DNA of 64,000 bases from Poriferisodalis sp965215815 (GCF_965215815.1 NZ_CBDCEO010000013.1:1674001-1738000), one strand, 5' to 3'. Counted from the first letter of the stretch, positions 1 through 7,336 are shown. Made by a program: numbers and translations. The notes: generated by a model not told the origin, from the letters alone.

Positions 1-8
1 CTGGCGTC

Positions 9-392
9 TCAGGCCTGCCGTGTGTTCAACGTCACGCCGAGGGCCGCTGCGATGCGCCCAAGATCGCGCTCGTCGCTGGTGATCACGACGTCGCCCCGAG
101 CGGAGGCCCCGACCACAACTGCGGCATCGACTACGTCATTGGTGCCCGCTGAGGCGCAGGCCGCGCCCGCAGAGCGAGCCCGAGTCTCATTGAGCGATTC
201 GATCCGGCAGCCCGACAGCAGCCTCGACATCTGCGCCTGTGAACCGCCGCGCCAGCCCTGAGCCAACACTGCAGCGGGAACCGTCGGCATGATGCCATTC
301 TCGAGCGCCCTCCGATGCATCGCCCAAAGGCGCCGCTCGCTGCGTTCAGCAGCAATCAGCGCGCCTGTGTCGTAGGTGAATCCGGGCACCAC
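9..392 (-). CDS. PIN-domain toxin (VapC-like RNase)
   Basis: 127 aa, usual size for a VapC-type toxin. PIN hallmarks are visible: an early acidic site (YDTGALIAAE, D8), a central DVVDAAVVV segment and a late TSDERDL segment, which together supply the Mg-binding acidic residues of this nuclease fold. It starts with GTG at 392, sharing one base with the TAG stop of the upstream antitoxin, so translation is probably coupled. By family analogy it cleaves RNA in the cytoplasm when its antitoxin is lost. A decayed copy of the same pair lies at 7196-7530. The target RNA cannot be deduced. Confidence 0.85.
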   Translation of the reverse strand: MVPGFTYDTGALIAAERSERRLWAMHRRALENGIMPTVPAAVLAQGWRGGSQAQMSRLLSGCRIESLNETRARSAGAACASAGTNDVVDAAVVVGASARGDVVITSDERDLGRIAAALGVTLNTRQA

Positions 393-637
393 TAGGACTC
401 ATCCGGCCTCGTGACCGACGCGAGCACTTCGTCAGCCCACGCGAGTTCTTCGGCGGTCAACTCGCCGTGCTCGAGTTCCCACTCGCGCACCGCAGCAAGC
501 CCTTCCTCGATACGGATCGCACGCTCCGCAGCATCATTCAGCCATGCAGACAGGCTGAGCCCACTCGCCGCTGCGGCACTGGCCGCGTTCTCGGCGACGG
601 ATTCGTCCAGTGCAATCGACAGCTTCTTCACGGCCAC
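392..637 (-). CDS. Antitoxin of the PIN toxin (RHH/CopG-like)
   Basis: 81 aa. The N-terminus (KKLSIALDESVAENAASAAA) resembles a ribbon-helix-helix DNA-binding segment. The acidic C-terminal half (GELTAEELAWADEVLA) is typical of the part that wraps the toxin. It lies directly upstream of the PIN gene with a one-base overlap, the normal antitoxin-first order. The GTG start at 637 is chosen because a TACCGT -10-like box ends 7 nt upstream (leaderless pattern) and no Shine-Dalgarno is present. It probably neutralises the toxin and represses its own promoter. Confidence 0.8.
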   Translation of the reverse strand: MAVKKLSIALDESVAENAASAAAASGLSLSAWLNDAAERAIRIEEGLAAVREWELEHGELTAEELAWADEVLASVTRPDES

Positions 638-644
638 GAAACTT

Positions 645-650
645 ACGGTA
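645..650 (-). promoter_or_regulatory. -10 box of a leaderless promoter (PIN module)
   Basis: TACCGT on the minus strand is followed by exactly 7 nt and then the GTG start at 637. The same TAnnnT-(6-7 nt)-start layout recurs at six other genes here. No convincing -35 was found. Confidence 0.45.
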
Positions 651-841
651 GCACCGCATTCCTACCAAGCCGATTTCTGGCCGGCCCGGACCCGGCGATG
701 TCGGGAAACGCCGAGCGACGGTCACATGGTCGCTCCGCGGTTCTGACGGCTGGAGAGCAGTCGGGCGGCGTGGTGGGATCTGCTCCACTGAATCCGCTCG
801 ACAGAACCAACCGACACACGAGTGCCGACAAGCTTCGAACC

Positions 842-847
842 TACCCT
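842..847 (+). promoter_or_regulatory. -10 box of a leaderless promoter
   Basis: TACCCT ends 7 nt before the GTG at 855. Box, spacing and first codons are duplicated at 5009-5071, which supports this as the functional 5' end. Confidence 0.45.
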
Positions 848-854
848 TGGAGGA

Positions 855-1442
855 GTGCCGATCCTGAAGTGGTCCGATCCACTGCCCGGGCGGCCGAAGC
901 GAGTCTTGGTGGCGGGTGCAACCGGCGCCGGCAACTCGAGGCTTGCACGCCAGGTAGCGGCTCGTTTCGCACTGCCATATGTGGAACTCGACGCCCTCCA
1001 CCACGGTCCGCAGTGGCAACCGAGACCGACGTTTCGCGACGACATCGTTGCGCTGGCTGCTGTTGACGAGTGGGTCTACGAGTGGCAATACCCCGTCGCC
1101 CGCCCGCTGCTGGCCGAACGTGCTGATGCGCTGATCTTTCTCGACTTGCCGCGATGGCTAGTGACCTCGCGGATCGTGCGGCGGACACTGCGGCGGTCGC
1201 TGCACCGAACAGAGCTGTGGAACGGGCTTCGCGAGCCACCCCTCCGGACGATCCTGAACGATCCCGACCACATCATCCGCTGGGCGATACGAACTCATCC
1301 GGAGCACGCGCCGCGAGTCCGGGCATTGGCCGAACAGCGTCCCGAGCTGCCAATCGTCTGGCTGTCCGCTCGACGGGAGATCGAAGGGTGGACCGGCGCA
1401 CTGGCGGCGTGGCCACCCGACACGGTCAACCGGGAGGGATGA
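855..1442 (+). CDS. P-loop NTPase, adenylate-kinase/FlaR-like, altered Walker A
   Basis: 195 aa from GTG 855 (an ATG at 822 is in frame, but the duplicated 5' end at 5009-5071 and the TACCCT box favour 855). It looks like the small P-loop nucleotide-kinase-like family often annotated as topology-modulation or FlaR-like: Walker A region VLVAGATGAGNSRLAR, a following YVELDALHHGPQW segment, a Walker-B-like ALIFLDLPR, and an arginine-rich lid with TELWNGLREP. The invariant Walker A lysine is Asn (codon AAC), which would be expected to impair ATP binding. The dienelactone hydrolase gene starts 7 nt downstream, so the two are probably co-transcribed. Substrate unknown. Confidence 0.7.
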   Translation: MPILKWSDPLPGRPKRVLVAGATGAGNSRLARQVAARFALPYVELDALHHGPQWQPRPTFRDDIVALAAVDEWVYEWQYPVARPLLAERADALIFLDLPRWLVTSRIVRRTLRRSLHRTELWNGLREPPLRTILNDPDHIIRWAIRTHPEHAPRVRALAEQRPELPIVWLSARREIEGWTGALAAWPPDTVNREG

Positions 1443-1449
1443 CGTTGCG

Positions 1450-2226
1450 ATGAGTAACACCGGATCGGGGGCAGGCGTGACGACCGAGGAGCTTCGGTAT
1501 CGGGCGGCCGGACTCGACCTTGAAGGTACGCTCGCCCTTCCGGCAGGCGAGGGCCCGATGCCGGCGGTTCTCATTGCCCACGAGGGCGGCGGCCTCGACA
1601 GGTACCAGCGAGAACGGGCCGCACGATTCGCCGAGCAGGGGTTCGTGGCATTCGCGCTCGACTACCACGGGCCGCATGCACCCTTCCCGACGCAGGACGC
1701 GATGGTCGAACGTCGCAACGCACTGCTCGCCGACCCCTTCGCCGTGCGATCGCTGGTCCACGCCGGCCACGACATCCTTCGCGGCCATGATCGGGTTGAT
1801 GCCGGCCGCATCGCAGCGGTCGGCTACTGCCTCGGCGGTGCCATCGTGCTGGAGTACGCGCGAACGGGCGCTGACCTCCGAGGCATCGTCGGCCTCCATC
1901 CCGCCCTGACGCCAATCTCGCCTGCGGACTCGCTAAGGATCGTCGGCGAGGTCCTCATTCACGTCGGCAGCGACGACCCCCTCGTGACCGCCGAGGACCG
2001 CCACGCCTTCGAAGCCGAGATGTCGGCCGCAGGCGTGCGGTGGGAGATGCACGTGCATGGGGGCGTTCGACACAGCTACACGAACGAGTCGATTGCGGAT
2101 CGGCCCAGTGCAGCCCTCGCCTACGACGAACGCGCTGCTCGACACACTTGGAGTTCTGTGCTGGCGTTCCTCGATTGCGTGCTGGACCGCTCGGCGTCAT
2201 GTCACGATGACCGTTCCGTCGATTGA
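1450..2226 (+). CDS. Dienelactone hydrolase family protein
   Basis: 258 aa alpha/beta hydrolase. The nucleophile elbow GYCLGG (Cys127), an acid in HVGSDDP (around D175) and a late histidine in GVRHSYTN (H208) give the Cys-Asp-His triad of dienelactone hydrolases. HEGGGL near residue 44 is the usual oxyanion region and DYHGPHAP the usual post-beta4 loop. Length matches cytoplasmic family members. The ATG at 1450 has GGGAGG about 10 nt upstream. It probably cleaves lactone or ester bonds, but many family members are broad esterases and the substrate cannot be read from the sequence. It sits 7 nt behind the P-loop gene. Confidence 0.88.
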   Translation: MSNTGSGAGVTTEELRYRAAGLDLEGTLALPAGEGPMPAVLIAHEGGGLDRYQRERAARFAEQGFVAFALDYHGPHAPFPTQDAMVERRNALLADPFAVRSLVHAGHDILRGHDRVDAGRIAAVGYCLGGAIVLEYARTGADLRGIVGLHPALTPISPADSLRIVGEVLIHVGSDDPLVTAEDRHAFEAEMSAAGVRWEMHVHGGVRHSYTNESIADRPSAALAYDERAARHTWSSVLAFLDCVLDRSASCHDDRSVD

Positions 2227-2247
2227 TGAGGCGGCGGTCTGAGGCTG

Positions 2248-2655
2248 CTAGTTCAAGCCGGCGGCCACGGCTCGCGCAATGGTCACACACCGCTGAGCGC
2301 GTTCGACTGCCTTGGCGGCGATTCCGTGCGATACGCCTTCCGGTTCGTATTCGGCCTGAGTCTTGAGCGGAAGGAGCCGGCGCAGATCCTTGGCGACAGC
2401 ATTGCCGTCGGCTCCAGCTGTTGCGAGCAGCGACACCACTTGGTCGTGGCCTTCGCCCGCGGCGCGTTGGCCGACGCGGGCACCGCACACTGCGTCTGCT
2501 GCGTTGATCGCGGCATGAATTGCCAAGCTGGCCGCTGCGATGTGCCGCCCGGCTTCGAGTTCGCTCGCTGCGGCGTCGACGAACTCTTGAGCTTTGCGGG
2601 CGTATGCCCGCACTTGAGCAGTCGACACTGGTCTTGTCCGCGTCGACCTAGGCAT
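2248..2655 (-). CDS. HEPN-domain protein, partner of MNT
   Basis: 135 aa and all-helical in appearance (AQVRAYARKAQEFVDAAASE, HIAAASLAIHAAINAADAV, AKAVERAQRCVTIARAVA), the pattern of small HEPN proteins paired with minimal nucleotidyltransferases. The start at 2655 is chosen because its ATG overlaps the end of the MNT gene (ATGCCTAG, 8 bases), implying coupled translation. By analogy HEPN is the RNase toxin and MNT the antitoxin. The canonical RxxxxH motif is not obvious, so catalytic competence is uncertain. The gene converges on the dienelactone hydrolase gene with a 21-bp gap. Confidence 0.7.
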   Translation of the reverse strand: MPRSTRTRPVSTAQVRAYARKAQEFVDAAASELEAGRHIAAASLAIHAAINAADAVCGARVGQRAAGEGHDQVVSLLATAGADGNAVAKDLRRLLPLKTQAEYEPEGVSHGIAAKAVERAQRCVTIARAVAAGLN

Positions 2656-3271
2656 CGGCCATGTCCCGAAGCTCGTCGAGGGACGCACCGAAGATGGCTA
2701 CGCCATCGCGGGCGATTTCTTCCCACACATGCCCGCCGTCCGACAGTTTCCCGACGGCAGTGGTCAGCCCGAACTCGATGACCTCGACGTCGTTCCCCGT
2801 GACTGCTCGGGCATTCTCGCGCCATCGGTCAATCCCTTCGGTCCATGTGTCATCGTCGGGGTCCACCTCGTCGGGGCGCACGATGACGACATCGATGTCG
2901 CTTGTCCGGTCAGCTTCACGGCGGGCGAACGACCCGAAAACGATCACGCTGGCAGGCGGCTGCGGCAGATCCCCTGCATCGGTGCCGATTCGCCTGAGCA
3001 CGCTGTCCCGCAATCGAGCGAGCTCGACGACGACTCGAGCGGCCTCGTTCTCGCGATTGAGGCGGAACAACGACGACGGCGGCACCTCTCGTCGTTCCAC
3101 CAAACCGAGTTCTACGAGGCCGGGAATCACACGCGACGCTTGTGATGCGCTCACGCCAGCCAGCCGAGCCACGGTGCGCAGGTTGAGCTCAGCGGAAGTT
3201 TCGGCGAGCACAGCAAGCACTTGTCCTTGCGCTCCTGGGATCACGGCATTGACCGGATGCACGAAATCCAT
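2648..3271 (-). CDS. MNT nucleotidyltransferase with N-terminal winged HTH
   Basis: 207 aa. Residues ~30-75 form a winged HTH (RTVARLAGVSASQASRVI, then a LVERREV wing). Residues ~108-130 carry the nucleotidyltransferase signature VFGSFARREADRTSDIDVVI, i.e. GSF followed by DxD. Known MNT antitoxins inactivate HEPN toxins by AMPylation, and the HTH suggests this one also represses the operon. An inverted repeat overlapping the predicted -35 lies directly upstream. The ATG at 3271 fits a leaderless start 6 nt after TAGGGT. The HEPN gene overlaps its 3' end. Confidence 0.85.
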   Translation of the reverse strand: MDFVHPVNAVIPGAQGQVLAVLAETSAELNLRTVARLAGVSASQASRVIPGLVELGLVERREVPPSSLFRLNRENEAARVVVELARLRDSVLRRIGTDAGDLPQPPASVIVFGSFARREADRTSDIDVVIVRPDEVDPDDDTWTEGIDRWRENARAVTGNDVEVIEFGLTTAVGKLSDGGHVWEEIARDGVAIFGASLDELRDMADA

Positions 3272-3277
3272 GCTGGC

Positions 3278-3319
3278 ACCCTAGCCCTAATACGGGCATA
3301 AATGCAACAAACGTTGCAT
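3278..3319 (-). promoter_or_regulatory. Promoter and operator of the MNT/HEPN pair
   Basis: On the minus strand TTGCAT (3302-3307), an 18-nt spacer and TAGGGT (3278-3283) form a promoter ending 6 nt before the MNT ATG. A perfect inverted repeat, ATGCAAC-aaac-GTTGCAT (3302-3319), covers the -35. That is where the HTH of MNT would be expected to bind for autorepression. Confidence 0.55.
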
Positions 3320-3375
3320 ATTTGGCCCATATCGGAGCGTCAGACGCTGTCAAGCAGGCACGGGGACAATGTGGA

Positions 3376-3483
3376 TCACGAGAAGGGCACACCGAGATGC
3401 TGCGCTCGGAATCGTCGTGCCGCTTTGAGCTGAGTCAGCGGTGCTGCGAAGAGCCGTGCCTGCGCACCGAGGTCATTCGGCAC
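3376..3483 (-). pseudogene. Remnant of a small overlapping ORF (copy 1)
   Basis: In the frame overlapping the end of the 3473-3670 gene there is a GTG-initiated ORF beginning PNDLGAQARLFAAPLTQL. It matches the start of the ORF at 11327-11485 (PNDLGAQARDFPASLTDL) and then diverges. It is probably a decayed or recombined copy. Function unknown. Confidence 0.35.
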
Positions 3484-3670
3484 GTGGCGGCAAGCAAAAC
3501 CACGTCTGATGCGCCAGCTCGGTCCCAAACCGACCAGCACGTGCCTGTGCCTCGAGTTGCTCACGTGTGAATCCGGTCTCGGCGATCGCAGTTTCAAGCG
3601 CTTCGCGAGCCTCGTCAGGAGTCGGCCGATGCACGACGATCTCTCTTGACCCGTTATACGTCGCCGTCAT
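3473..3670 (-). CDS. Orphan 65-aa protein, family copy 1
   Basis: 65 aa starting MTATYNGSREIVVHRPTPDE, with GAGAGGG a few bases before the ATG. Close paralogues are at 8965-9162 and 11454-11672. All share VVHRPTPDEAR, a predicted helix ETGFTREQLEAQARAGRF and a TELAHQTWFCLPPRAE tail. The TP-DEAREALE and TREQLEAQA pattern suggests two amphipathic helices. I do not recognise the family. Its placement among toxin-antitoxin genes suggests an antitoxin-like or mobile-module gene, but nothing in the sequence proves that. Confidence 0.65.
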   Translation of the reverse strand: MTATYNGSREIVVHRPTPDEAREALETAIAETGFTREQLEAQARAGRFGTELAHQTWFCLPPRAE

Positions 3671-3767
3671 TTGCCCTCTCCCTTCTGTCTGTTGGGTCAC
3701 CGCGTTGTCGATTGCGCGTTGGACCCCGCCTAGCGCTCGTCGGCGCGAGTTGAGCAGCGTGGGAGTT

Positions 3768-3929
3768 CTAGCTGTGGGCGCCGCTCTTGAGCTCGTCTGA
3801 TCTCTTGGGACGGAACACGTCCTTCGGAACATCAGCTGGATTCACGCGGGTCTTGGGCGAGTAGCCACCCCTGTCGATCCGGTGTTGATCCCGGGACGGC
3901 CTACGCTTGGAGCGGCGCTTTCTCGCCAT
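3768..3929 (-). CDS. Small basic protein with RGGY motif, copy A
   Basis: 53 aa, lysine/arginine-rich N-terminus (MARKRRSKRRPSRDQH), then IDRGGYSPKTRVNPADVPKD. The start at 3929 has GGAGA 6 nt upstream and overlaps the end of the DUF6338 gene by 29 nt. The gene at 7528-7698 has the same core (KRGGYAPTRDWPEDIP) and the same position after a DUF6338 gene, so the two proteins form a conserved pair. Function unknown. Confidence 0.6.
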   Translation of the reverse strand: MARKRRSKRRPSRDQHRIDRGGYSPKTRVNPADVPKDVFRPKRSDELKSGAHS

Positions 3930-4584
3930 CAGCATTCTCCGTTCCCATTGCACGTATCTGCCGAAATTCTAACGACTCGATGTCGGCCCACTTGAGCAAA
4001 ATTCCGCCGCCCGTCCACACGTAGCCGCTGTCGAGCCTGACCGGATATCCGGTGTCCTGGTCGAACTCAGCGGCGTGCGCCAGGTAGATGTCTTGGACCG
4101 GTCCGTCCGCCCCGACATAGGACCTGATCGGGTCGGCATCCGTATACAGGCCACCCACCCAGCGACCCGACCGCAGTCGGTACCTCACGAATCCCGCCTC
4201 TCTGGTGTCGAACAGCAGGTCCCAAGCAGATGGAGCACGGATCGGGCCGAGCAGCCTTGACATCGGAGAGCCCGAGCGGCGAACCAGCAGGCCCAGTGCC
4301 CACCCTCCCGAAGCGGGCAATACGAGGTAGAGGCCCGGGACGAGGTACAGCCACCACGGCAACGTCTCGCGTTCCGCGAAGTCAGGCCAGTATGTGGCCA
4401 TCAGCCAGTACAGCGGCCCCGCCCCCACTGCGAGGCACACCGCCGACAGGCCGGCCAATCGCAAGAGCCAGTCGTTCAGACGCCGGCCGTAACGCTGAAC
4501 ATGCCGCTCGAACCCCCAGGCTGCAAACGCCCCGGGGAGCAGCAGCACCAGCACCAGCAGTGCGGCCTCGTAGCCAGAGGTCAC
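3901..4584 (-). CDS. DUF6338-like membrane protein, copy A
   Basis: 227 aa. Three hydrophobic segments in the first ~125 residues (ALLVLVLLLPGAFAAWGF; LAGLSAVCLAVGAGPLYWL; WLYLVPGLYLVLPASG) precede a cytosolic part with APSAWDLLFD, YRLRSGRWVGGLY and LLKWADIESLEF, the layout of actinobacterial DUF6338 proteins. It starts on GTG at 4584 with GAGGG about 8 nt upstream. It overlaps the downstream RGGY gene. A shorter paralogue lies at 7713-8234. Role unknown. Confidence 0.7.
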   Translation of the reverse strand: MTSGYEAALLVLVLLLPGAFAAWGFERHVQRYGRRLNDWLLRLAGLSAVCLAVGAGPLYWLMATYWPDFAERETLPWWLYLVPGLYLVLPASGGWALGLLVRRSGSPMSRLLGPIRAPSAWDLLFDTREAGFVRYRLRSGRWVGGLYTDADPIRSYVGADGPVQDIYLAHAAEFDQDTGYPVRLDSGYVWTGGGILLKWADIESLEFRQIRAMGTENADGEKAPLQA

Positions 4585-4739
4585 CGAGCTGCCCTCAACC
4601 GCTGTGGCGACACGCTCGACGTCGTCGTTGCGTCATGGCGGCAGAGTAGGAGTGATCGCCACGACGGTCACAACCGTTTTTCTGCGTCGCGCGCGCAACC
4701 TCACGCGCACCGACAAGATGCCCCTAGGTTGCACCGCTT

Positions 4740-5039
4740 ATGCCTGAGCCGAGTGTCCAGTTGCCTGAGGGCGACATCTTTGTGATCACCGGCATCCCGG
4801 CGTCGGGCAAGTCGACGGTGACCGAGGCGCTGGCCCAGCAGAGGCCTCGATCGGTGCATCTACGGGGCGACGTCTTCCGGCGGTTCGTCATCAACGGCCG
4901 GGTCGAGATGTCCGCCGATCCCGACCCCGAGGCAGTCCGGCAATTGCGTCTGCGCTACGAGCTCAGTGCTCATGCGGCCCGGGGATCGGGGATCGGGGAT
5001 CGGGGATCGAACCTACCCTTGGTTGAGTGCCGATCCTGA
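4740..5039 (+). pseudogene. P-loop kinase-like gene, 3'-truncated
   Basis: The first ~80 codons encode a convincing P-loop kinase start: FVITGIPASGKSTVTEALA (intact Walker A), then HLRGDVFRRFVINGR and EAVRQLRLRYELSAHAA, as in zeta-toxin or phosphotransferase-like small kinases. The frame then runs into a 7-bp tandem repeat (4981-5008) and a duplicated promoter fragment of the 855-1442 gene, ending at 99 aa. Half or more of a normal kinase is missing. A TAGGTT box lies 9 nt before the ATG. Confidence 0.7.
4981..5008. repeat. Four tandem copies of GGGGATC
   Basis: Exactly four 7-bp units at the junction between the truncated kinase gene and the duplicated gene start, suggesting slippage or end-joining at a rearrangement point. 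Confidence 0.85.
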
Positions 5040-5071
5040 GGTGGTCCGACCCACTGCCGGGGCGGGAATGA
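5009..5071 (+). pseudogene. Duplicated promoter and first 14 codons of the 855-1442 gene
   Basis: About 55 bp match 837-893 nearly base for base: TACCCT box at 5014-5019, 7 nt, GTG at 5027, then PILRWSDPLPGR, ending in TGA at 5069-5071. The coding remainder is absent. It may still work as a promoter. Confidence 0.7.
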
Positions 5072-5221
5072 CGCCAGCGCGATGACTGACAGCGACTACG
5101 GGGCAAGGGTGACTACCGCCGCGCCCGCAAGGCTGAGCGGTCGCTTGCGGCCGTAATCCAGTCGGCGCATAGGCGGCGTTCGTGGCATCCTCAGGACGAG
5201 CACGCATTCCGGGAGGTTCTC

Positions 5222-5899
5222 ATGGGTCAGGTCACGTCCCTGCTGCATCGCGAGGTGTACGTGATGAGCCAGGTAGACCGCCTGCTCGACCTGGGCGTCG
5301 GCACGGCGCGACGTTGGATCGACGGCTACGAGCGGCGCAGTCGCCGGTATGAGCCGTTGGTGCGTGCGGAGACCACTGGGTCAGATGTGGTCACGTGGGG
5401 CGAGTTCGTCGAAACGCGGCTGATCGCTGAATACCGAAGCCGCGGCATCGCGGTCGTGCGGATGAGACCGGCGATCATGGCGCTGCGAAAGGCATTCGAC
5501 ACCGACTATCCGCTTGCGACCGCTCGCCCGTTTCTCAGCGAAGACGGCCGGGATCTGGTGCTGCGCGTCCAGGACGAGACGGTGCTGAGCCCGTCGCTGC
5601 GGTTCGTGGTGCGCACCAACCAAAGCGTCATGCTCTCGATGGAAGTTCAGCGCTTCCAGCAGGACGCCGAGTACGAGCAGACCGACGAGGTGCGCCGCTT
5701 CCGCCTGTTCGGCACTCCGAACGTGGTGCTGGACCCCGAATTCGGGTTCGGCGAGCCGACGATTCGGGGCCGGCGACTGCGGGTCTCCGCGATCGCCGAG
5801 GCGATTGCCGCCGGCGAAGCGCGTGACGACATCAAGGCGACATGGGACATCAGCGACGACATCGTCGACGACACCCTGAGATGCTCACGGGTTGCATGA
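5222..5899 (+). CDS. DUF433-containing antitoxin (VapB45-like)
   Basis: 225 aa. An N-terminal part with LLDLGVGTARRWIDGYERRS (an HTH-like segment of the kind that precedes DUF433) is followed by a middle region and a C-terminal DUF433 part (VVLDPEFGFGEPTIRGRRL, IAEAIAAGEARDDIKATWDI). This architecture is known from antitoxins partnered with VapC45-type PIN proteins, and such a protein is encoded 12 nt downstream. GGGAGG lies 7 nt before the ATG at 5222. It probably binds DNA and the toxin. The C-terminal end (DDTLRCSRVA) looks slightly altered compared with usual DUF433 ends. Confidence 0.8.
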   Translation: MGQVTSLLHREVYVMSQVDRLLDLGVGTARRWIDGYERRSRRYEPLVRAETTGSDVVTWGEFVETRLIAEYRSRGIAVVRMRPAIMALRKAFDTDYPLATARPFLSEDGRDLVLRVQDETVLSPSLRFVVRTNQSVMLSMEVQRFQQDAEYEQTDEVRRFRLFGTPNVVLDPEFGFGEPTIRGRRLRVSAIAEAIAAGEARDDIKATWDISDDIVDDTLRCSRVA

Positions 5900-5911
5900 G
5901 CTCGCAACACC

Positions 5912-6328
5912 ATGGCGCAAGGCAGCACGTTCAGCGGAGTCTTCATTGACGAAAACATCCTGGGCGTCGCCTACGAGCTTGACGCCCTCCGCCCAGGACT
6001 CGTGTACTGGGTTGGGCACCCTGCGATTCCGGAGATCCCAGTGTCCGTCAAGGATCCCGACCTGCTCGACGCGCTCGGCGCACGTGGCCGTGACCTGATC
6101 TTCATCACGCGGGACAAGAGGATCCGCCGCGACAAGAACGAGCGCGATCACCTGATGCGATCAGCAGTCAGAGCGGTATTCCTCACGAGCACCAAGAACA
6201 TGGACAAATCCCAGATGGCAGCGCTCATCCAGCGTCATTGGGATGACATCGTGCGCAAGGTTGGAATCGAGAGCGGTCCGTCACTCTGGTCTCTGACCCG
6301 GCGGGATGGTCTGAAGCCGATTGACTAG
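5912..6328 (+). CDS. PIN-like toxin (VapC45-type)
   Basis: 138 aa. FIDENILGVAYEL gives the first acidic site of a PIN-like fold, DLIFITRDKRIRRDKNERDH the later one, followed by an MDKSQMAALIQRHWDDI helix. This is the toxin partner of DUF433 antitoxins, and gene order (antitoxin first, 12-nt gap) agrees. Expected role: cytoplasmic RNase released when the antitoxin is degraded. Its stop overlaps the stop of a possible convergent ORF at 6325-6480 (shared CTAG). Confidence 0.8.
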   Translation: MAQGSTFSGVFIDENILGVAYELDALRPGLVYWVGHPAIPEIPVSVKDPDLLDALGARGRDLIFITRDKRIRRDKNERDHLMRSAVRAVFLTSTKNMDKSQMAALIQRHWDDIVRKVGIESGPSLWSLTRRDGLKPID

Positions 6329-6480
6329 CGAATCAGCCCTTGGTCAGCACGGACTGCACCGAGGATGACCGCTGCGGTTTCCGCCTCGTCCCACAGAGAC
6401 GTGTCCAAGTCGAACCCAATGCCAAGGCACTCCTGCTCCATGCGGTCGTACAGCCTGTTCGCACTCTGTGCAGCGCTCAC
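6325..6480 (-). CDS. Possible small ORF or gene tail
   Basis: 51 codons from GTG 6480 encode SAAQSANRLYDRMEQECLGI, a DTSLWDEAETAAVIL stretch and a GLIR end. It reads like helical protein rather than noise, and its stop meets the PIN stop exactly. The frame is closed just upstream by TGA, so it may be a truncated gene tail. Not recognised. Confidence 0.3.
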   Translation of the reverse strand: MSAAQSANRLYDRMEQECLGIGFDLDTSLWDEAETAAVILGAVRADQGLIR

Positions 6481-6504
6481 CAGGAGATCAAGAGCGGCTC
6501 ATTT

Positions 6505-6510
6505 TAAGCT
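6505..6510 (+). promoter_or_regulatory. -10 box before the small Cys-rich ORF
   Basis: TAAGCT, then 6 nt, then ATG at 6517: the leaderless layout seen elsewhere in the window. Confidence 0.4.
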
Positions 6511-6516
6511 GACCGT

Positions 6517-6672
6517 ATGCGCAGACACGTAAGGGTGCGGTGCCGCAGGCTGCGACCCGACGGGGAGCGATGCCGTAAGTACACGCGCTACCCGGATGCC
6601 GACTGCGGACGGCATGCGCCTGTACACATCCCAGAAACAACAGTCTTCGACCTGCCGGACTGTGGATTCTGA
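6517..6672 (+). CDS. 51-aa Cys/His protein, zinc-binding candidate
   Basis: The frame encodes 51 aa with C9, C19, C30 and H33 spaced C-x9-C-x10-C-x2-H in a context (CRRLRP, GERCRKYTRYPDADCGRH) very like the short zinc-binding proteins written C-x-x-G-x-x-C-(x)n-C-x-x-H in phage and actinobacterial genomes. The ATG lies 6 nt behind a TAAGCT box. It has no obvious operon partner: downstream is a phosphotransferase remnant. It may be a nucleic-acid-binding accessory protein. Metal binding is inferred only from spacing. Confidence 0.5.
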   Translation: MRRHVRVRCRRLRPDGERCRKYTRYPDADCGRHAPVHIPETTVFDLPDCGF

Positions 6673-6710
6673 GTCACTCGCCGTGGAGCAAGCTTGAAGG
6701 AAGCTGCAGC

Positions 6711-6790
6711 GATCGGGAGCCACCACGGCTCGTGTGCAGCCGGCGATGACCTCCACCACCATGACGGCGAACTCGCCGGCCCGGCCGATC
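6711..6790 (-). pseudogene. Phosphotransferase (APH) fragment 1
   Basis: Encodes EFAVMVVEVIAGCTRAVV, matching ELAAMVVEVIAGCTRAVV of the intact gene at 9987-10799. Similarity stops abruptly on both sides after about 80 bp. Confidence 0.7.
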
Positions 6791-6915
6791 TGCCCTGCAG
6801 CGGTTCTTCGGCAACCGGTGTCTCGCTTCCGGATGTGGCTGCGGTTCGCGAGCGTTTGGTCGCGTAGTTTCGGCTCATCACGCCAGACAGTCCAAGGGTT
6901 CCCGCTACGGCCACG

Positions 6916-7173
6916 CCAGCTCGCCGAACACCCACGTTCGACGCCGCCAACGTCCCCCCGGCGCTGACCAAGTCCCATGTGACATCGACATGGGCCGAAC
7001 TCGTCGTGGTCGACGGCTCGGTGCTGTTCGTCGATGACACGCCGCGGCGAGTCCATGCAGCGTCGGGAGAACGCGTTCCGATCATTCCCGGCACCAACCA
7101 TCACATCGAACCCGCGCACGACGCCGCGTTCTATGTCCAGTTCTACGAACGCACGCCAGAAGCCCCCGATTGA
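6916..7173 (+). pseudogene. DUF1971 (TehB/YeaR-like cupin) remnant
   Basis: The open frame reads RRTPTFDAANVPPALTKSH and continues with STWAELVVVDGSVLFVDD, RVPIIPGTNHHIEPAHDA and FYVQFYERTP. These are the successive motifs of DUF1971 proteins (xRTPxF, PxxLxxxH, WxxxVVxxG, PxxxHxxxP, FxVxFY), a cupin-like fold linked to tellurite or nitrite stress. No good start codon lies upstream, where sequence joins unrelated DNA. A GTG at 6979 could start only the last 64 codons. Probably a 5'-truncated gene. Confidence 0.6.
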
Positions 7174-7195
7174 GCCGAGACGCCTGCGGACGACC

Positions 7196-7336
7196 TCGCC
7201 AACCCTGAGCCAACACGACCGCGGGAACCGTCGGCGTCAGGCCTTCGGAGAGCACCCCCTGATGCAACGCCCACACCCGTCGGTCATTGCGTTCAGCAGC
7301 AATCAGCGCGCCGGTGTCTCACGTGTAGCCGGGCAC
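7196..7336 (-). pseudogene. PIN toxin remnant (second copy)
   Basis: Minus-strand translation gives PGYT, a TGA stop, then DTGALIAAERNDRRVWALHQ and PTVPAVVLAQGWR, paralogous to the first ~48 residues of the toxin at 9-392. The in-frame TGA and the lost C-terminal half make it inactive. Confidence 0.75.

Noticed and set aside
534..1088. 184-codon minus-strand ORF upstream of the P-loop gene
   Set aside because: Overlaps the antitoxin promoter and the P-loop gene antisense, without protein-like pattern.
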